A stretch of 64,000 nt of DNA, from contig JAKSZP010009507.1 of the NCBI GenBank assembly GCA_022478985.1, forward strand, positions 1 through 64,000, in the 5' to 3' direction. The stretch comes from Massospora cicadina (taxonomy: Eukaryota > Entomophthoromycota > Entomophthoromycetes > Entomophthorales > Entomophthoraceae). Every line of letters starts with the position of its first letter. Within the stretch, counting starts at the first letter, position 1. Below are positions 46,868 through 55,555 of the stretch, in pieces. The translations under genes were made by a program, and so were the position numbers. Below the pieces are notes generated by a model. The model made no database searches. It saw only the letters and a list, made by a program, of their open reading frames with translations, and was not told where the DNA came from.

Positions 46868-46935
46868 GAAATAATAATAATAATATATACATATATAAAA
46901 AAAGCCAATATTTTTTATAAAATTTTTTTATTGGT
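46868..46935. repeat. AT-rich simple sequence
   Basis: aataataataataatatata followed by A- and T-rich runs; a low-complexity spacer between pol and the antisense frame of A. Confidence 0.7.
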
Positions 46936-47021
46936 TGTCCTCAGTGCAGGGATGATTCCGCCTATGTCACCTCTTGGGGGAGGGAGGATGGATCGCGGTA
47001 GGAAGGAATAGCCCATCAAAA

Positions 47022-48168
47022 TTAATATGTGATCAGACAGTTGCAAGGGCAAGTCCTACTCAAAACCAAGTTTGTTGAGCTGACGCCGAGCCCTGAGAGA
47101 ACGTGACTAGGGAAAGAGAAATAGATATGTTGGAGGATGCCAATCGTGAAACCCCAGAGTGAGGCGGAAAACAGCAATAAAGGAAGAGGCAAATGGTGAA
47201 TAGCCTCAAGTAATCCTGATAAGGCACTGGTGCTAGAAGATTTGTTTTGAGTGCCTGCTGATGGGCTTATCAAGAACACCGGACATGTGAGCTGGCAGCA
47301 AAGAAGGAATACTCAAGGGAGGTTGTCAAACAATGCCCCCAATTAGCGCCATCAATGGAAGATAGCGATGGGAAGCTCCAGAGAAGAGGTAGTCATGTAA
47401 CAAATGGATTGCATCCTGTAAATGATGACTACGGGCTTCGTGGAAGCTGAAGCTAAATGACCAATTAAAGTCAGGTGAGGCTGGAAGCTTCATCGACCAA
47501 CTTTGAAGAACTTGGCCAGCAAAGTGGAGAGCATAAGTGGCAGTATCCCAATCCAGAAGGTTGTCCAGATCTGAGGGATTCAGCACTAATGACAATGTCT
47601 TGGTGACTTGCGCTCAAAGTTCAGCATATGGGAGCTCAATATGAATGCTGTTCCCGATTGTAAGCTCAGAAACCAGTACAGCAGGTTTGTAGAATTGACT
47701 GAGTCAGAAGAGGAACTCAGGGAGCAAATATGACCCGGCCAGGAACAAACAATCTAGAGCAGTTGACATAACCTCCGGAGCATCAACAATGACGTTCAGA
47801 GCCTCAGTGAAAGGAGCTGAATTCAGAAGGGTTTTGAAGTCCAACTTGAGGATCGACTGCATGGGAAGAGCCAGATGAGAGTTATTCAAAATGATGGCAC
47901 ACCTGGTTTTGATGGGATTAGATACCGTTTCCAGTAACTTGATGGAAGGACTAGCTGCTTGCACCAGGCTAGGTGTATGAGTCCTGGAAGGACCATAGAA
48001 TAGGGTCCTCTGAGCATCCTGACTCATTTGCTGGAAGAGGCGGAGGTCCAAATTGGACAGACTGTTAAGAAGCTGTTGGTAGTAAGATTCCGAGTTTGAC
48101 ATATGAGCAGGACTAGAGGGGGATGTCAGACTGATATAGAAGTTGACATTATGCACCCTACACTCCAT
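47022..48168 (-). other. Antisense reading frame between A pol and its 3' LTR
   Basis: A is read on the plus strand; this frame is on the minus strand. The first piece (48168-47704, 154 codons) starts MECRVHNVNFYISLT and contains NSLSNLDLRLFQQMS. The next (47595-47326) contains LDNLLDWDTATYALHF, FHEARSHHLQDAIHLLHDYL and HRYLPLMALIGGIV. The last (47279-47022) has a hydrophobic stretch (LPLPLLLFSASLWGFTIGIL). Stops or shifts separate them. The order and the YLPLMALIG block are shared with the G2 antisense frame at 30220-31440. I recognise no family. Position and antisense orientation suggest an accessory gene, but translation is unproven. Confidence 0.5.
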
Positions 48169-48660
48169 TAGGCTCCAATTTCAGGAAATTATTTTCATAA
48201 AATTAATTAAATAAGCTTTCCAAGGGAAGAATGACTTACAAGCCAAGAGGTTATGAGCGAAATAATGAAGGCGAATATAAATAAGTATTCTTGATTAAAC
48301 TGTGAGACAAATATCGATGGCAAGAGTCTCCTGTCTAGGACGAAGAGAGAATTAGGAATTCTAGGATGCCAGACCAAGAAACCTGAATATGACAGCGGGT
48401 CATATACCCTGATGGGGGGAAAACTGGATCCCAGGAAAAGATCATCACGAGTAAATTAATCAGCCTGGCACGACAATAGGTTGTGGGGACCGCGCTCTGA
48501 GTAGGCAGTAGCGAGGAGGAAGAGGAGGAATGCCATATGCCAAAGGTCATCCCAAGCAGCGTTGAGTATTGATGAAGTACTCTGCTTGAACCAATAAAGT
48601 ATTCAACCAGGTGTCTGAAGTGGTGTTTCCATGCCCAGTCCTTTTCTTGCTGGAAATCTA
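48169..48660. other. A, region upstream of the polypurine tract
   Basis: A 119-codon minus-strand frame (48694-48335) is open but Ser-rich and overlaps the LTR edge; I do not consider it real. Nothing else is visible. It may hold the promoter or leader of the antisense frame. Confidence 0.35.
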
Positions 48661-48675
48661 GGCAAGAGGGGGATG
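48661..48675 (+). promoter_or_regulatory. A polypurine tract
   Basis: ggcaagagggggatg ends exactly where the 3' LTR begins, as expected for the plus-strand primer. Confidence 0.8.
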
Positions 48676-49824
48676 TGTTGGGATTTTTGCCCATATTCCC
48701 AGCCTGCTAAATTCCTGGTATCGCTAGGGGAAAAATTCTTTAAGGCGAAGTGAATTGAAAATCGGTTGACCTGAATTTTGGAGGAACTACATTAGGGGGA
48801 TTTTAGGATATTTATCTGGTCATATCCATTGGGGATCAATCCAGATAAATACCTAATATCTCATTAGGAGAAGTGGCCGATGATTTAAGGGCATCTGATA
48901 GTAATTAACTATTAGGTGTACAATAAATCTCTTGCGTTTCATCACTTACTGATTGGGAATGTTTAATGAGTTGCGAGGCGAGTGATGCCGCCTGCAACTA
49001 GCAAATCAATTGGTTGCTAGCCAATTATGGATGATTCACTTGGATTGAGAGGAAAACGTTAAGGATACATTTCCAACTCTTTCATTTGAGGTCTTGAGGA
49101 TGTCTAACGTTGGAATCCTAGTCAGGATGGGGAATACCATCGCTGCCAAGATGAGGAAGTGATTAAATGGCAACAGCTGCCATTTCATCGAAGAGGTGTC
49201 AACTGAGGGTTAGACAGCCAAATCCCCTATAAATTCCCTAGAATTCACTATAATAAAAAAACACTCAAAAACACTCAAGTAGAAAACAGTAGTAAAACAC
49301 TGAAAAATACTCACTGATTGACACAAGTTTATGGTTAGGAAAGAACTAATAAAGAACCTTATTAGTTTGACTGTAGATTTGGTAATAGTTAGGCTATCAG
49401 CATCTAGCGTGAAGATTCCATTTCAAGGATATTTTTGCAGAAGGCAATAATTGGTAGACTCTCAGAGAAGAGTAGAGATCTGAGCGGGGATCTAGAGATG
49501 AAGGGAACCTCAGCTAAGGGATTAATGCCGACTGTGTGTTGGGCCAAAGGGGACTGTCATCAGAGGATCTTAACAAAGATCAAGTGGGCAGGACTATAAG
49601 GAACAAATCCCTAAGAGTGCAATATTCAGTATTATCAGAAATACCAGCCGAAGCGTTGGGCCTGAAGATAATTCTAACTTGACTACGGATAATAGTTGTC
49701 ATACTATTATTGGATCATATATTTTCTTACAACGCGAGGTGCATGAGGAAACTGAACCTGTGCAGTAGAAAGATTACTAGGGTTGACCTCCTTTAAATCA
49801 ACTCCTAAGAGTAAAATTTTTACA
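48676..49824 (+). repeat. A 3' LTR
   Basis: Starts tgttgggatttttgcccata and ends aaaatttttaca; aligns with 40279-41432 over its whole length. Confidence 0.9.
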
Positions 49825-49829
49825 AGCTC
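49825..49829. repeat. Target-site duplication of A, right copy
   Basis: agctc, matching 40274-40278. Confidence 0.82.
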
Positions 49830-50058
49830 TCAGGAAAATCATCCAGTATGCCTGCAGGAGTGATGAGGGAGGTAATAGAACTGCGGCCTTGTGTTTTATT
49901 AAGGGTGTCAATCAAAGGAAATCCACCCTCCAGTTGAAATTAACGAATGACAACATATTAGACTTCAAGTGAATCTTGACATGTTGTTGGCGCCACCACC
50001 TCACACCTGAGATCACTAGAAACACCAAGTTTAGCATAGCTTAAAACAATCACAGAAG

Positions 50059-50520
50059 CTAAACTGGTGGATTGAAAAAGATACTGGCTGACGGATGACA
50101 TGAGGTCTGGGAGGCAGACAAGGCCACCATCACTGAGGGACCCGCATCCATTTCCAGTTCTAATTGTTGGTCCAACTTGACACTCATGAAGTTTCCCATG
50201 GCTCCAGTATCCGCCAGGGCCTCAAAAGAGACATGACGCGAGCTGACACTAATCTTTATAGGCAATAGGAAATAAGCGAAGTTTTGTCTATTGAAAGATT
50301 TGACTGACTCTGTTGCAGCTGAAGAAATAACTGGTAAATTGGGGGAAAGGTCGGGGGCTTCTGCAGGAGCAAAATTTGGAAGTACCAGGGCGAGGGAGCC
50401 GACTTCCTCCATCTGGGCTTCCACAGATTCATGTATAGGTGACTCAGTGTCGGCCAACTTGGACACAGGAGTTGCAGCAGTATCAGTAACTGGATCTACC
50501 GCTGGTTCAAAGGTAGACAC
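50059..50520 (-). pseudogene. CV aspartic protease with acidic leader
   Basis: 153 open codons on the minus strand. An Ala/Pro/Glu-rich leader (STFEPAVDPVTDTAATPVS, MEEVGSLALVLPNFA) is followed by SFEALADTGAMGNFMSVKL, the protease loop (DTGA) with the GNF continuation typical of chromovirus proteases. This is the best preserved part of the CV 5' half. Element A separates it from the reverse transcriptase at 40278. Confidence 0.75.
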
Positions 50521-50636
50521 TTCATCTGCGTATTCGTTGGGTAATTCTATAATAAAATTCCCCTTATGTAACAGGAAAAATGGTGGGGGAAGGCATTAAT
50601 AGAAGTCGCAGTGGCACATATTTGATCTACTATTCC

Positions 50637-51285
50637 TTAGATGGTAGACCAGACCACGTGATGAGCAGAAACTGAATCCAAACTTGATCGAAAGTCTGCC
50701 TGAAGCATATCAATGGAGAGACCCAACATGGGAGCCAGTTCATGGAAGGTAGAAATCAAAGAAACCAAATTAGGGGCTTTGGTCATGGCATAGAGCAATC
50801 TGAATAGGTGGTCAGATTGTGACACGTGGAGTTTTTAAGGCAGCTGACATGACAGCCATCAGTAGAGTGTGGTCTCCTGTTTGAGAGGAAGAGCGCAGAA
50901 GGCCTCTAACCCAGTGGCGGGCGTCCCCTTCCACAGCGTCCAGCAACGAGAGCCCTTGCTGGGCATGAGATAATGCGGAAGCATTACTAAGTGCAATTGC
51001 TGTATGTATTTGCACCTCAGTGAGGGCGTCAAGAACTTGATTGGCTATCTCTTGGGAAGGGACAATTGAGCTTCCTTCCGGGCTAGTGGGAGAAGGAGGA
51101 GCAGAAACCCGCTCAGCTTGGGCAGTCTGAAGAAGATTCTCCAAGGTAGAGCGGATACTATTCCCAAAATTGGTAAGTGACCAAACCAACAACAAATAGC
51201 AGGCTAATGATTGCATATTCATTTGGTAAAAGGTAACCACTGCAGCGCCCACCTCAAAGAGCAGGGCGAAAGTGGCTGGAAACAA
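50637..51285 (-). pseudogene. CV N-terminal frame continuing from the 5' LTR
   Basis: On the minus strand the piece 51285-50812 (157 codons) has two hydrophobic stretches (FALLFEVGAAVVTFY and LACYLLLVWSLTNFGN), then a polar Ala/Ser/Gln-rich region (PSQEIANQVLDALTEVQIHT, QQGLSLLDAVEGDARHWVRG). A second piece (50825-50637) continues SDHLFRLLYAMTKAPNL. Upstream, the same frame runs back across the LTR edge (51297) to MLLGFWLAFWVLTHPD inside the LTR, with one TAA between. This place should hold gag, but no capsid motif or zinc knuckle is visible. It could be a very diverged Gag or an unrelated membrane protein. Confidence 0.5.
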
Positions 51286-51296
51286 TGGTTAAATTA

Positions 51297-52726
51297 TGTC
51301 ATAGAAACTGCAGAATAAGTTTAGACCAGCCTGCGAGTCAGGATGCGTAAGCACCCAAAAAGCAAGCCAGAATCCCAGAAGCATTGCCAACTGGATGATG
51401 TTGTATGGAGCTGGGAATTGTGAAATGATGAATCATTGGTGTAGAGCAACAGTGAGTACGATCCTGAGGACAAACCAGAATGGGCCCACCCCAGACCCTG
51501 GGGGTCTTACTGCAGGGGGTAGAATCGGAGAAATAGTTTCAATAAGCTCATCAGTATATGGTTTGGTTCAACTGAGGAGACAAGGAGGCGAATCCTTTCT
51601 TGTAGATGATAGATGTAAGGCCACAAGATCGCAGTATACTATCGATGGAAGTTCATGATAGCAGGGTTAAAGTGCCAGAAGTATCTGACTCTCTGAATCC
51701 AAACTATGACGGTGGGGGCCATAGTGACCATGAGTACTGGCAGAGCCCATCCGGTGTACAGACTGACGGGCCACCAGGGAAAAGCCATTGGGGATGTGGC
51801 CAGAAGAAATCAACTAAAGGAAAATTGATTGGGTCTTTTGTCAAAATTTTATTGCAAAGGAAAAGGAAGAAAATTGACCAACAATTTTCTCAGTGCTATG
51901 CAACTGATTAAATAGTGGTCAATTGGTGCAGCACAATCTGGGAATGGGACCCTCAATTTCGACCTAACTGGCAAATTATTCAGGAATGGGGTGGATTAGT
52001 TCATTAAGAACTGACATCAAAGAATTTGGCGGTGGTCTGAGTCGCTGTTGGGACAACCTCAAATGGCTGAACCAAGGCTTGGCTATGTTTCAGATGGTTA
52101 GCGCGATGGCATTTGACCCAATGAGCAGCAAGAATCCCCCAAGGCCACCTCATGTAGGGGTGGAACCATTTGGTTGGGAACAGGTTTGGGATGCCCAACC
52201 CGCCCATGCTCAGTCGCTGGGCTGTTCTTTTGGTCAGTGGCATTGCATCAGGCGCAACGCCCAATTTGCCAACAGGGAGCTTCAAACCCTCATCGATGGT
52301 GCCCAATGCTGTTACCTGTCCATTGGGGATGATCCCCAACGATATTGGGAGGGGGATGATTTTTTTGATCGTTGTGTTAAATGAATTGAAACCATCAGGC
52401 ATTCTGGCTGATAGGCCGCTCTTCATCCCTTTTCAATCATTTTAAATCTGAGCATCAGGCTGATTGCCGCTCAAACTGGTTCCAATCAATTTCATTTCAG
52501 TGATCTCGGTGCAGATTTCACTGATTCTCCATAGCAGTTCTGTTGAGGTGAGCGTGGGTACTAAAGCTGGATCCAAAGTAGAAGAGCTGTTACCCAGCGC
52601 TTGTTTACCACTTGAGAAAGGTCGCCTTGAGTAATGAGGGGTACAGCCATACTCTTCGGTACCTTCTTGCTCAGAAATGGGAAAATGGCCCAATTAATTT
52701 CCAGAGGATGTTCCCCAGGACTTACA
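51297..52726 (-). repeat. CV 5' LTR (right)
   Basis: 1,430 bp, tgtcatagaaac ... cttaca on the plus strand, matching 35852-37282. Its coding-strand frames are described separately. Confidence 0.88.
52004..52693 (-). other. LTR-borne hydrophilic frame, right LTR copy
   Basis: Two pieces: 52693-52442 (LLWRISEICTEITEMKLIGT) and 52426-52004 (MPDGFNS, IIPNGQVTALGTIDEGLKLP, GGLGIPNLFPTKW, MRWPWGIL), separated by a stop. The second piece is the longest version of this frame (140 codons). Blocks match the left LTR (36770-36982) and the solo LTR (14723-15200) in order and frame. No known domain. Confidence 0.45.
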
Positions 52727-52731
52727 GATAG
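52727..52731. repeat. Target-site duplication of CV, right copy
   Basis: gatag, matching 35847-35851. Confidence 0.8.
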
Positions 52732-53099
52732 CCGATCTTCAGGCCAACTCTGAAACTAGGGCGTTTATTGTAGGCAGGTGCACCAAAGTGCAGCCAACCA
52801 GGATTGCCCCTCCCTTGTCCTGGGGTTTGCACCCGTGCAACCCCAGCTCATGGGGCCGTTTGACAAGCGCCTTGCCCGATTCATACCCCTTCCTGCCCAT
52901 ATTCTCCCCTCTGGGAGTGATAGACATCTGTGAGAATAGGTCGGCACAGTCATCACTACCATCCCGCACTTCTTCCAGGCCACTACAGGACCTGACCAAC
53001 GTGCCTCTCTGGGTTCTGTTGTTAGCTACTCACCCATATTTCCACAGGCTTTCCCCAGTTGTGCCACACGGAGGCCCCAGCTTACCCTAATTAGCCCAC
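52732..53099. repeat. SD unit 1, second part
   Basis: Matches the second half of unit 2 (53570-53941): gtttattgtaggcaggtgca and agcttaccctaattagccca in both. It continues the unit that CV broke at 35851. Confidence 0.75.
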
Positions 53100-53114
53100 C
53101 TGGGGCTTAGTCTT
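53100..53114. repeat. Target copy 2 of the SD insertions
   Basis: ctggggcttagtctt, lying between SD unit 1 and unit 2. Confidence 0.7.
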
Positions 53115-53941
53115 TGATTTTTAAAAACCTCAAGGGGCTCCTAGTGTGTAAAACTATTGTGTGATGAAGACCTGGGCTACTGCCCCCCACCACACTAGGG
53201 CAACGCGAATCTAAGCATCACTTAAAATGTGGGCCCAACCTCAATTGGGAGTAGCTCATGCTACCCCCTAAACTGATATATGCCCGCTCTGTTTAAGTAC
53301 TGGGCAGCTCATCTGCACCAGCCAGGGAATGCTATATGCCTCTCATCCCCCTTGCAGGAGACAAGACCTGATGACCCCCAGGTTTAAGGCCCTGAAGGGG
53401 GAGAAGCTGAAGCCTTCCCCTTTGCCACCTGCATCCTGTTAACGGATATGATGCTTTCTGGTCCCTTTTTGTCCAGGAAGCCTTGGAGTCCTTTCAGGTC
53501 AGCCTTAATTTTCTTGCATGATCCATTTCTCTACCAGCCGTCTCATGCTGACTGAACCAGCAACTAGATGAGCTTCAGGCCAACTCAGAAAACTGCGGCG
53601 TTTATTGTAGGCAGGTGCACCAAAGTGCAGCCAACCAGGATTGCCCCTCCCTTTTCCTGGGGTCCACACCCATGCAACCCCAGCTCGTGGGAAGTCCGTT
53701 TGACAGGCAGCCTTCCTGACTCAGACCCCCCTTCCTGCCCATATTCTCCCCTCAGGGAGTTGTAGACACCCACAAGAACAGGTCGGCACAGTTATCACTA
53801 CCATCCTGCACTTCTTTCAGGTCACTACAGGACCTGAACAACGTGCCTCTCTGGGTTCCAGTGTTAGCTATTCACCTATGTTTCCACAGGCTTTCCCTGG
53901 TTGTGCCACGAGGAGGCCCCAGCTTACCCTAATTAGCCCAC
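53115..53941. repeat. SD unit 2, complete
   Basis: 827 bp, tgatttttaaaaacctcaagg ... attagccc. The strand is undetermined. On the minus strand it contains an AATAAA (from gtttattg at about 53600) and a conserved-looking short frame in both units (LGLHGC, GGAILVGCTLVHLPTINA); with two close copies this is not evidence of coding. No tRNA-like A or B box could be made out. Confidence 0.7.
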
Positions 53942-53956
53942 CTGGGGCTTAATCTT
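53942..53956. repeat. Target copy 3 of the SD insertions
   Basis: ctggggcttaatctt. Here the G2 reverse transcriptase resumes (NIKIKPQ on the minus strand). Confidence 0.75.
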
Positions 53957-54960
53957 AATATTGGCTCATCCAGTTGGTAAAATACCTTTTTCAAATGGGT
54001 GAGGTGCATAAAGAACTTATGGGAGAAGATGTTGATATTTTCAAGGTACACAAGTATGCACAACGGTTTCATGTCACCCAGAATGGTTTCCATTACTCGT
54101 TGGAATGTAGCTGGTGCATTACACAGCCCTTGCAGCGTACAAGTTAGTTGGAAAAGTCCTTTGGATGTGATTACAGCGCATTTCTCTTATTATGAGGTGG
54201 CAACTCAATTTTCCAATACCTGGATATTAAGTCCATTGCTGAGAAAGAGCGAGATTTGCCTAACCAATTCAGTGCATTATCAATCCATAGCAGAGGGTAT
54301 GAGTACTTTTTGGTGATACTATTGAGCTTTCAGTAGTTGATTACTATGCAGTTAGTGCCTTTCTTCTTTTTTACAATCAGAATATGCAAAGCCCAAAGAC
54401 TATTAGATGGTTCAAGCATCCCCTGATCTAGAAGCTTATCAATCTCCTCAGTGATGACTTCTTCAGCTAACCTAAATTGGCGGATTGGCCAAGACCTGAT
54501 GGGGGATGATTCCCAGTGTCCAACCAATTAACAACCCCTGAGCACATCTTAAATCATGATCATCAAAAGTAAAAGTCTCCTTGTTCTTTGAAATAAAGCT
54601 TCCACTCGATTCTTCTGGTTTTCCAATAATTCCACTAAATCCTTATGCGGTACAACCATCATTATGCCAAGGTGCGGTTCAATGGGCAGACCAAATTTAT
54701 CCAGAGACCCAAACTCGTGAACATGGGTGACCTCTCCAACTGGGTTCAAATGTAGGTATGTTACGATCTTGTGCCAGCAGATTCAAATTGGTATGTTCTG
54801 AAGATTTGCTACTAATACCTTGATCTCCTCATGGCCTGGAAGTATGATGCCTGGAGCCACGTGGGGCTCAAGCCGCAATTGCAATAAGGCCAATGATCTC
54901 CCTGTAGAGCCCAGCTGGCACTTCCACCTCTAACTCAGTGTCTATTATTACTTGTTGTCC
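53942..54960 (-). pseudogene. G2 linker and reverse transcriptase, N-terminal two-thirds
   Basis: From high to low: the linker APGIILPGHEEIKVLVANL near 54850-54790, LVELLENQKNRVEALFQR (54660-54590), EVITEEIDKLLDQGMLEPSN and HILIVKKK (54470-54360), then YQLDEPI and NIKIKPQ at the SD target. The catalytic-box region lies near 54040-54060 (VYLENINIF on the minus strand), so the two Asp residues of the usual YLDD appear replaced. Frameshifts are common. Confidence 0.72.
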
Positions 54961-55129
54961 AGAGGGGATGGAGATAGTCCCAGCTGCTCTAAGAAGTAGC
55001 CCTTGGTATTCATATATTTAATGGGGAAGGGCCTGATTCTTGCCTTTTAGCTGATGGTACCATACTGAAATCACCCCATCACTGTAGGCAAGGTTGATCT
55101 GTCCCATATGCGCCAAGCTCATTTTCACT

Positions 55130-55470
55130 CCTATGGAGGTAAAGTAAATTGGGATCCGCTGTCCATAATTGTGAAGGTCTAATCTATCATATCAATGACA
55201 GCCCCATAGTGTTGCATAAAAGCAGTCCCATAATTAGAATATAATTGATATTTGGTAATACTACTGCTGGAGCCATAACAACGGATCCAAACTGCAAGGG
55301 AAGCGCGCTATACGCTCTTTCAGAGACCGTGGTTTCTGCTCCAGTGGTCCTTACACCATCCAGTGATCTATATCAGTTTTTGAATTCAAATTCGCCACCA
55401 ACTTAGTGGAGACAATGTTAATGGGAGCTCCCATATCAAGTATAGCTCAGACTTGGGTTTTGGCTACCAC
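55130..55470 (-). pseudogene. G2 aspartic protease
   Basis: The minus strand reads LDMGAPINIVSTKLVANLNS near 55440-55390: the loop is D-M-G-A in place of D-S/T-G-A. SAYSALPLQFGS lies near 55310-55290, and the usual continuation YFTSIGVKMSL near 55150. Broken by stops. X2 is inserted about 70 bp upstream on the template, between gag and this domain. Confidence 0.72.
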
Positions 55471-55539
55471 AATGTTGCAGTAAGTGCACTCTGAGTGAGA
55501 TGAATGATGGCTATTTATTATGTGGACATTCAGCAGATT

Positions 55540-55555
55540 GCGTTTCCCCAGGAAA
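55540..55555. repeat. Target-site duplication of X2, left copy
   Basis: gcgtttccccaggaaa; the right copy at 57473-57488 differs by one base (gcgtttccgcaggaaa). Confidence 0.85.

Larger units (their letters stand above)
40279..49824 (+). mobile_element. A: Ty3/gypsy element on the plus strand, innermost of the nest
   Basis: LTRs 40279-41432 (1,154 bp) and 48676-49824 (1,149 bp), both TGTTGGG...TTTTTACA, with a 5-bp duplication agctc. Primer-binding site 41436-41453, gag from 41480, protease, reverse transcriptase, RNase H, integrase to 46657, then about 2 kb with an antisense frame and a polypurine tract. Total 9,546 bp. It interrupts CV between protease and reverse transcriptase. It is the best preserved gypsy copy in the window but still carries many stops. 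Confidence 0.9.
35852..52726 (-). mobile_element. CV: chromovirus (Ty3/gypsy with chromodomain), minus strand
   Basis: LTRs of 1,431 and 1,430 bp (35852-37282 and 51297-52726), TG at one end and CA at the other (the inner end of the left LTR is decayed to AA), and a 5-bp duplication gatag. Minus-strand order: membrane-type frame starting in the 5' LTR, an N-terminal region, protease (50059-50520), reverse transcriptase, RNase H, integrase and a C-terminal chromodomain next to the 3' LTR. Element A (40279-49824) sits between the protease and reverse transcriptase. Without A the element is about 7.3 kb. Confidence 0.88.

Noticed and set aside
48335..48694. 119-codon minus-strand frame at the A 3' LTR edge as a gene
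   Set aside because: It overlaps the polypurine tract and LTR start, is low in complexity (Ser runs) and has no counterpart in G2.
52739..52999. SD-unit short frames (LGLHGC...GGAILVGC) as a conserved protein
   Set aside because: The two units are nearly identical in DNA, so similar translations carry no information about coding.
53115..53941. SD units as ordinary solo LTRs
   Set aside because: The AATAAA and roughly TG/CA ends would fit, but the repeated target is about 15 bp, too long for LTR integrase. Left as unclassified.
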